A DNA stretch of 58,416 nt from Perkinsus olseni. Its lineage: Eukaryota; Perkinsozoa; Perkinsida. Of the stretch, positions 55,352-58,416 are shown in pieces. A model generated the notes under the pieces. That model did not search any database and had not been told where the DNA came from. It saw only the letters and a program-made list of their open reading frames with translations. The stretch is taken from assembly GCA_013115125.1 (NCBI GenBank), contig JABANN010000167.1, forward strand, positions 1 to 58,416, in the 5' to 3' direction. How positions within the stretch are numbered: position 1 is the first letter of the stretch; the number at the start of each line of letters is the position of its first letter. The position numbers were made by a program, and so were the translations under genes.

Positions 55352-55614
55352 GAACGTTCAGACAAACTCTGCAGAGAACCGACTACAGATGGGTCAGCCC
55401 CATGCCGGCCTTCATTACCCCTCTCAACGTGTAAGGCGCAGCACGCTACTGGTCGTCTCCGGAGCTGAGATGCTGATTATGCTTTGGCGATCCACTGCTT
55501 ATGTGGCTCAACAAATTTCCTGCGGTTTGCTGATCAGCTCTACTCTCTAATTAACGCTTGATGCGGTGCCTATCGCAATCCCATTCATTCGGTTGATATT
55601 GGAGGTGGGAATAT
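55352..55614. other. spacer upstream of the methyltransferase
   Basis: No supported gene; presumably contains the minus-strand promoter. Nothing specific seen. Confidence 0.35.
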
Positions 55615-55712
55615 GCTTACCGGCGCCCGGAAAATGCTTCCGGCGCCCGAAACTTACTTCGCGCGCCCGAAAATTACTTTCAATGCCCATAAAGTACTTT
55701 TGAGTCCCCGCG
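55615..55712. repeat. short decaying tandem repeat, about 20-bp unit
   Basis: Four to five successive units of the type CTTNCGGCGCCCGAAAATTA, the first two nearly alike and the later ones eroded, followed by a GGCGCC-rich palindromic patch (55710-55728). Confidence 0.65.
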
Positions 55713-55744
55713 GCGCCTGCGGCGCCGTCTTAAGAACGCTAGAG

Positions 55745-56095
55745 GTGTCGTTCCTAACACGAGGTTGGAGCAGTGATACTGATAGTGACGGATCTTCTTC
55801 TCTGGCATTCGACCCGGATCGGCGCCTCTTCGAGAGGTCCTTCCGTCCTTGAATTGGCAGCTTCCACATCCTATTTTCACTCTGAGGTCAGAATAGTAAC
55901 TCTGATAGTGATGGATCGGACTCTCCGGCCTCCGAGTCGGATGGGCTCCTGGCTGAGAGCTCTTCCCGCTCATGAAGAGTCAGTTTCCACATCCTATTTT
56001 CACTATGAGGTCAGAATAGTAATTCTGATAGTGATGGATCATGAAAAGTCAGTTTCCACATCTCATTTTTATCACGAGTTCGAAGCATCGTCGAA
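55745..56095 (+). repeat. 123-bp tandem repeat, three eroding copies
   Basis: The word GATAGTGA recurs at 55781, 55904 and 56027, exactly 123 bases apart, and TTCCACATC at 55862, 55985 and 56054. 123 bases equal 41 codons. The plus frames give Ser/Asp-rich peptides (SSDTDSDGSSSLAF; NSNSDSDGSDSPASESDG; NSNSDSDGS) interrupted by stops or by intron-like ATTTTCAC...GAG segments. The last copy is shortened by about 54 bases. It may be the remnant of a repeated exon of an acidic protein. Confidence 0.7.
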
Positions 56096-56254
56096 TGAGA
56101 GAGACTAGCGGCCGGTTACGTCTTCGGAACAGCGATAGAGCCTCCTCCAGTCTGAGAGGAGGAGTGCTATCTACACCAACTGTTGGCTATCAATACTTCT
56201 TGAATTGGTCGAACACAGTCCTGTAGTAAGTGGGGAATTGTAGACTACTGGCGA

Positions 56255-56533
56255 TTGCTCTGTGAGAATCGATGGGTACGTGGACAGTATGCGTCGCCGG
56301 GCTCTGCGTCAGATGGCCGCAATCTTCACAAACGTCAACCCCAGATGATGTTGCAGGAGTATGCTGCAGCGTTCCCTATGAAAGAAGTCTCAAACGAGAG
56401 CACGTTCACACGACGATGGCTCACACTCATCGAAGTGGGTTCATCGGCAACTGCCGACTCCGAAACTTCGACATTCGATTCCGAAAATGGCGGGCCGGGA
56501 CAGACATCGTCTGAAGAAACCTACATAGAGTAA
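56255..56533 (+). CDS. possible terminal exon of an acidic Ser-rich protein
   Basis: An open frame without an ATG start ends SETSTFDSENGGPGQTSSEE and TYIE at 56533. Its acidic Ser/Thr-rich end resembles the peptides of the 123-bp repeat just upstream, so both could belong to one gene. No domain is visible. Confidence 0.25.
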   Translation: MLCENRWVRGQYASPGSASDGRNLHKRQPQMMLQEYAAAFPMKEVSNESTFTRRWLTLIEVGSSATADSETSTFDSENGGPGQTSSEETYIE

Positions 56534-58416
56534 GAAATTAAAGCCTAACTGGCACGGAAAAGAATCTCACCTCGACCTCGCAAGCCGGACTACTGAAGGA
56601 CTGCTCTGAGTCGCACTGGCGCAGGTTTGCATCACACCAATGCGCGTAATAGCGCCCGCTTTAAGCAGTGATCTCTGATGCTAGCAGTATCTCGCTGCCG
56701 GATAGAGAGGAACAGAATAAGGATAAGATGTGGAAACTAACTATTCGAGGACCAAAGAGCGCTCTACGTGAATGAAAAGGTCTACTCTGACTGATAATGC
56801 CAGCCAGCCATCATCAAGTATCATTCATCATTCCTTGGACAAGGAGGAGATCTATCCCTTCGTTTTCTACTACCGTCTGAAACGGGCCCACTTTCATTCC
56901 GATAAGTCGCGGCAAGTGAGAATTCGGACAGCGCTACTCGGGTTCGAGCCTAGAAGGTCGAACACGAGCCGAGAATCAGGATAGAAATTGGTATTTTGAG
57001 ACCTGTTCATGCAAGTAGGTTAACGACTGTCGCATAGCTCAGATATCCGGGCCATCACTCTCGCCGGAAGACTCTGATGAGGAATGATCAGTCTGTATGG
57101 TGGGCCACTGACCAGCAGACACCACCTTCATCGGACCCGTTACCATGGTCCCCGAGATCTTCGGCCTGGCCATAGAGAGCACTTCGCCATTTCTAATCAC
57201 GAGGCCATGATCAATATGTAACGCAATATGTATACCTCGAAATCCTTTCCTTCCACTTCCACCACGGAATTGTCAAATGCCCTGAACTCCATCATCGCTC
57301 CGCTCTCACTACTTGCATCGTCGAAAAGTGTGGCGAAGGTGCTAAATGTGGCGATACGGAGACACACTCGTCTAGATCGTGAGCTGGAGTTCTTAGTAAG
57401 AACTCATTACCTCCTGTCTCGGGTTGCGCTTGATACGCTGGTGGGCATCTAAAGCGGAACTCAGCGGACCTTCCTTGAATTCGCTATGAGCCTACCACTC
57501 CGACACAGATATAATTCCCTGAGGGTATCCGACAGCAGATGATGTAAGGCAGAATCTTCCTGCCAGCCTCTTGAGACGAGCATTTGTGATGAATTATTTG
57601 CAGCACGAATAGCGCTAAGCGACGCAAGACTCCTGCCGAACTGATAAAAACGACACGGGATTCAGCACTGCTGAATCAGCAGAACAAGAGCATTTTGCTC
57701 ACCAAGATGACAGAATTCAGCACGCGGTGTAGAACAGTGATCCTGAAACTTCCGTTTTCTCGGCGTAACGTAGTGTACATCTTGCGATCTCGTATGTACT
57801 TAGCCTGACGTAAGCAGATTCTTGGCCACTAACCAAGGGGGATAATCGACAAACACAGGTCCAGAGCAGCACTACACTCACCTGAACTACGACTTGACGG
57901 AGTATGTTGAGCCCTCGCAGTAACGCAGGCCGAACCCCACTACGATTGTTGCTGAAATCAAGTTGGCCCGTCGGGAAGCAACGCTCACGAGAAGCAGAGC
58001 ATCAGGCTCCCAGATGTTCTTGCAAGGATTGTACAAGAGGGCCGCCACCAATGATTACTATTATTACCAATGATATTACTTCACGCTTGCGCGTAGCACT
58101 CGTTATCGACCCTCACGTCAGTGAACTTAGTGGATAGTGCGATGCACTTGTAAGAGCTATCTCCTGTGCTTTGACCTAAATTCCTGACGGTCTGGTCGTA
58201 TTAGGTGGTGCACAACCACCACGGCATTATCTCTGTGTCGTGTTGCTAGGAATATTACTTCGTGCGTAAACCCGAACCCGAATAGGGATATATTCAGATC
58301 ATCAGCGTCATTGGTAGACGTTAAGAGTAATGTCAAGCTTTTTGGCCGTCGACTCCCACGCCATATGAGTTTCCACAGCACACGAAGGTGATAAAGGCCA
58401 CTTCACGACTACGTCA
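56534..58416. other. gene-poor right end
   Basis: Short frames (56772-56984 plus, 57228-57452 plus, 57904-58137 plus, 58157-58381 minus) have no recognisable motifs or splice partners. The composition is nearer 50% AT with stops in all frames. I see no tRNA, repeat or mobile element. Confidence 0.4.

Noticed and set aside
1-58416. CRISPR array, rRNA, spliced-leader RNA gene or bacterial operon signals
   Set aside because: No direct-repeat/spacer pattern, no conserved rRNA stretches, no recognisable dinoflagellate-type leader sequence; gene structures are eukaryotic.

Overview
The window looks like nuclear DNA of an intron-rich protist, most likely an alveolate close to Perkinsus. Four observations support this. 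Genes lie head to tail on both strands. Most plus-strand genes are cut by many GT-AG introns of only about 42 to 65 bases. Several gene families are ones prominent in alveolates, above all RAP-domain proteins with helical repeats. Organellar leader peptides precede several enzymes. The genus is an inference; another alveolate lineage would also fit. Gene models were assembled by eye from exon frames and splice-site phases, so inner exons of the well-conserved genes are more reliable than first exons.

Layout. 1-916 (minus) is a partial gag-like frame running off the left edge. About 1700-4508 (plus) is an EF-hand protein. 4808-7480 and about 8080-10722 (plus) are two tandem, strongly diverged K+-dependent Na+/Ca2+ exchanger (NCKX/SLC24-like) genes. 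10771-11070 (minus) is a small basic protein that abuts, head to head, a DUF547 protein at 11054-13612 (plus). 13764-14716 (plus) is a chagasin-type cysteine-peptidase inhibitor. About 15122-17657 (plus) is a low-complexity, probably nuclear protein. From 17984 to 29196 everything is on the minus strand: a Ser/Pro-rich protein followed by four tandem RAP-domain proteins of about 770-850 residues with almost no introns.

From 29882 the plus strand resumes: a 242-residue hypothetical, a membrane-anchored coiled-coil gene (31587-35057), and about 10 kb (35557-45541) of discoidin-like extracellular modules ending in a multi-membrane-span region. That stretch contains an AT-richer island (about 39189-40250) with perfect hairpins, a PIF1-helicase-like fragment and an ORF with weak histone-H3 resemblance. 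Then come a bifunctional NAD(P)HX repair enzyme (45638-48654), three hypothetical or coiled-coil genes (49139-53436), a METTL21-type protein methyltransferase (54289-55351, minus), a 123-bp Ser/Asp-rich tandem repeat (55745-56095), and a gene-poor right end.

How the genes fit together. The adjacent EF-hand and NCKX genes may form a calcium-handling neighbourhood, though this could be chance. The RAP cluster probably serves organellar RNA metabolism, where RAP and helical-repeat proteins act in apicomplexans. The chagasin-like protein is probably secreted. The strongest signals for a second look are the gene-conversion tract between two RAP genes, the degenerate NCKX duplicate, the discoidin/multi-span receptor-like locus and the hairpin island inside it.
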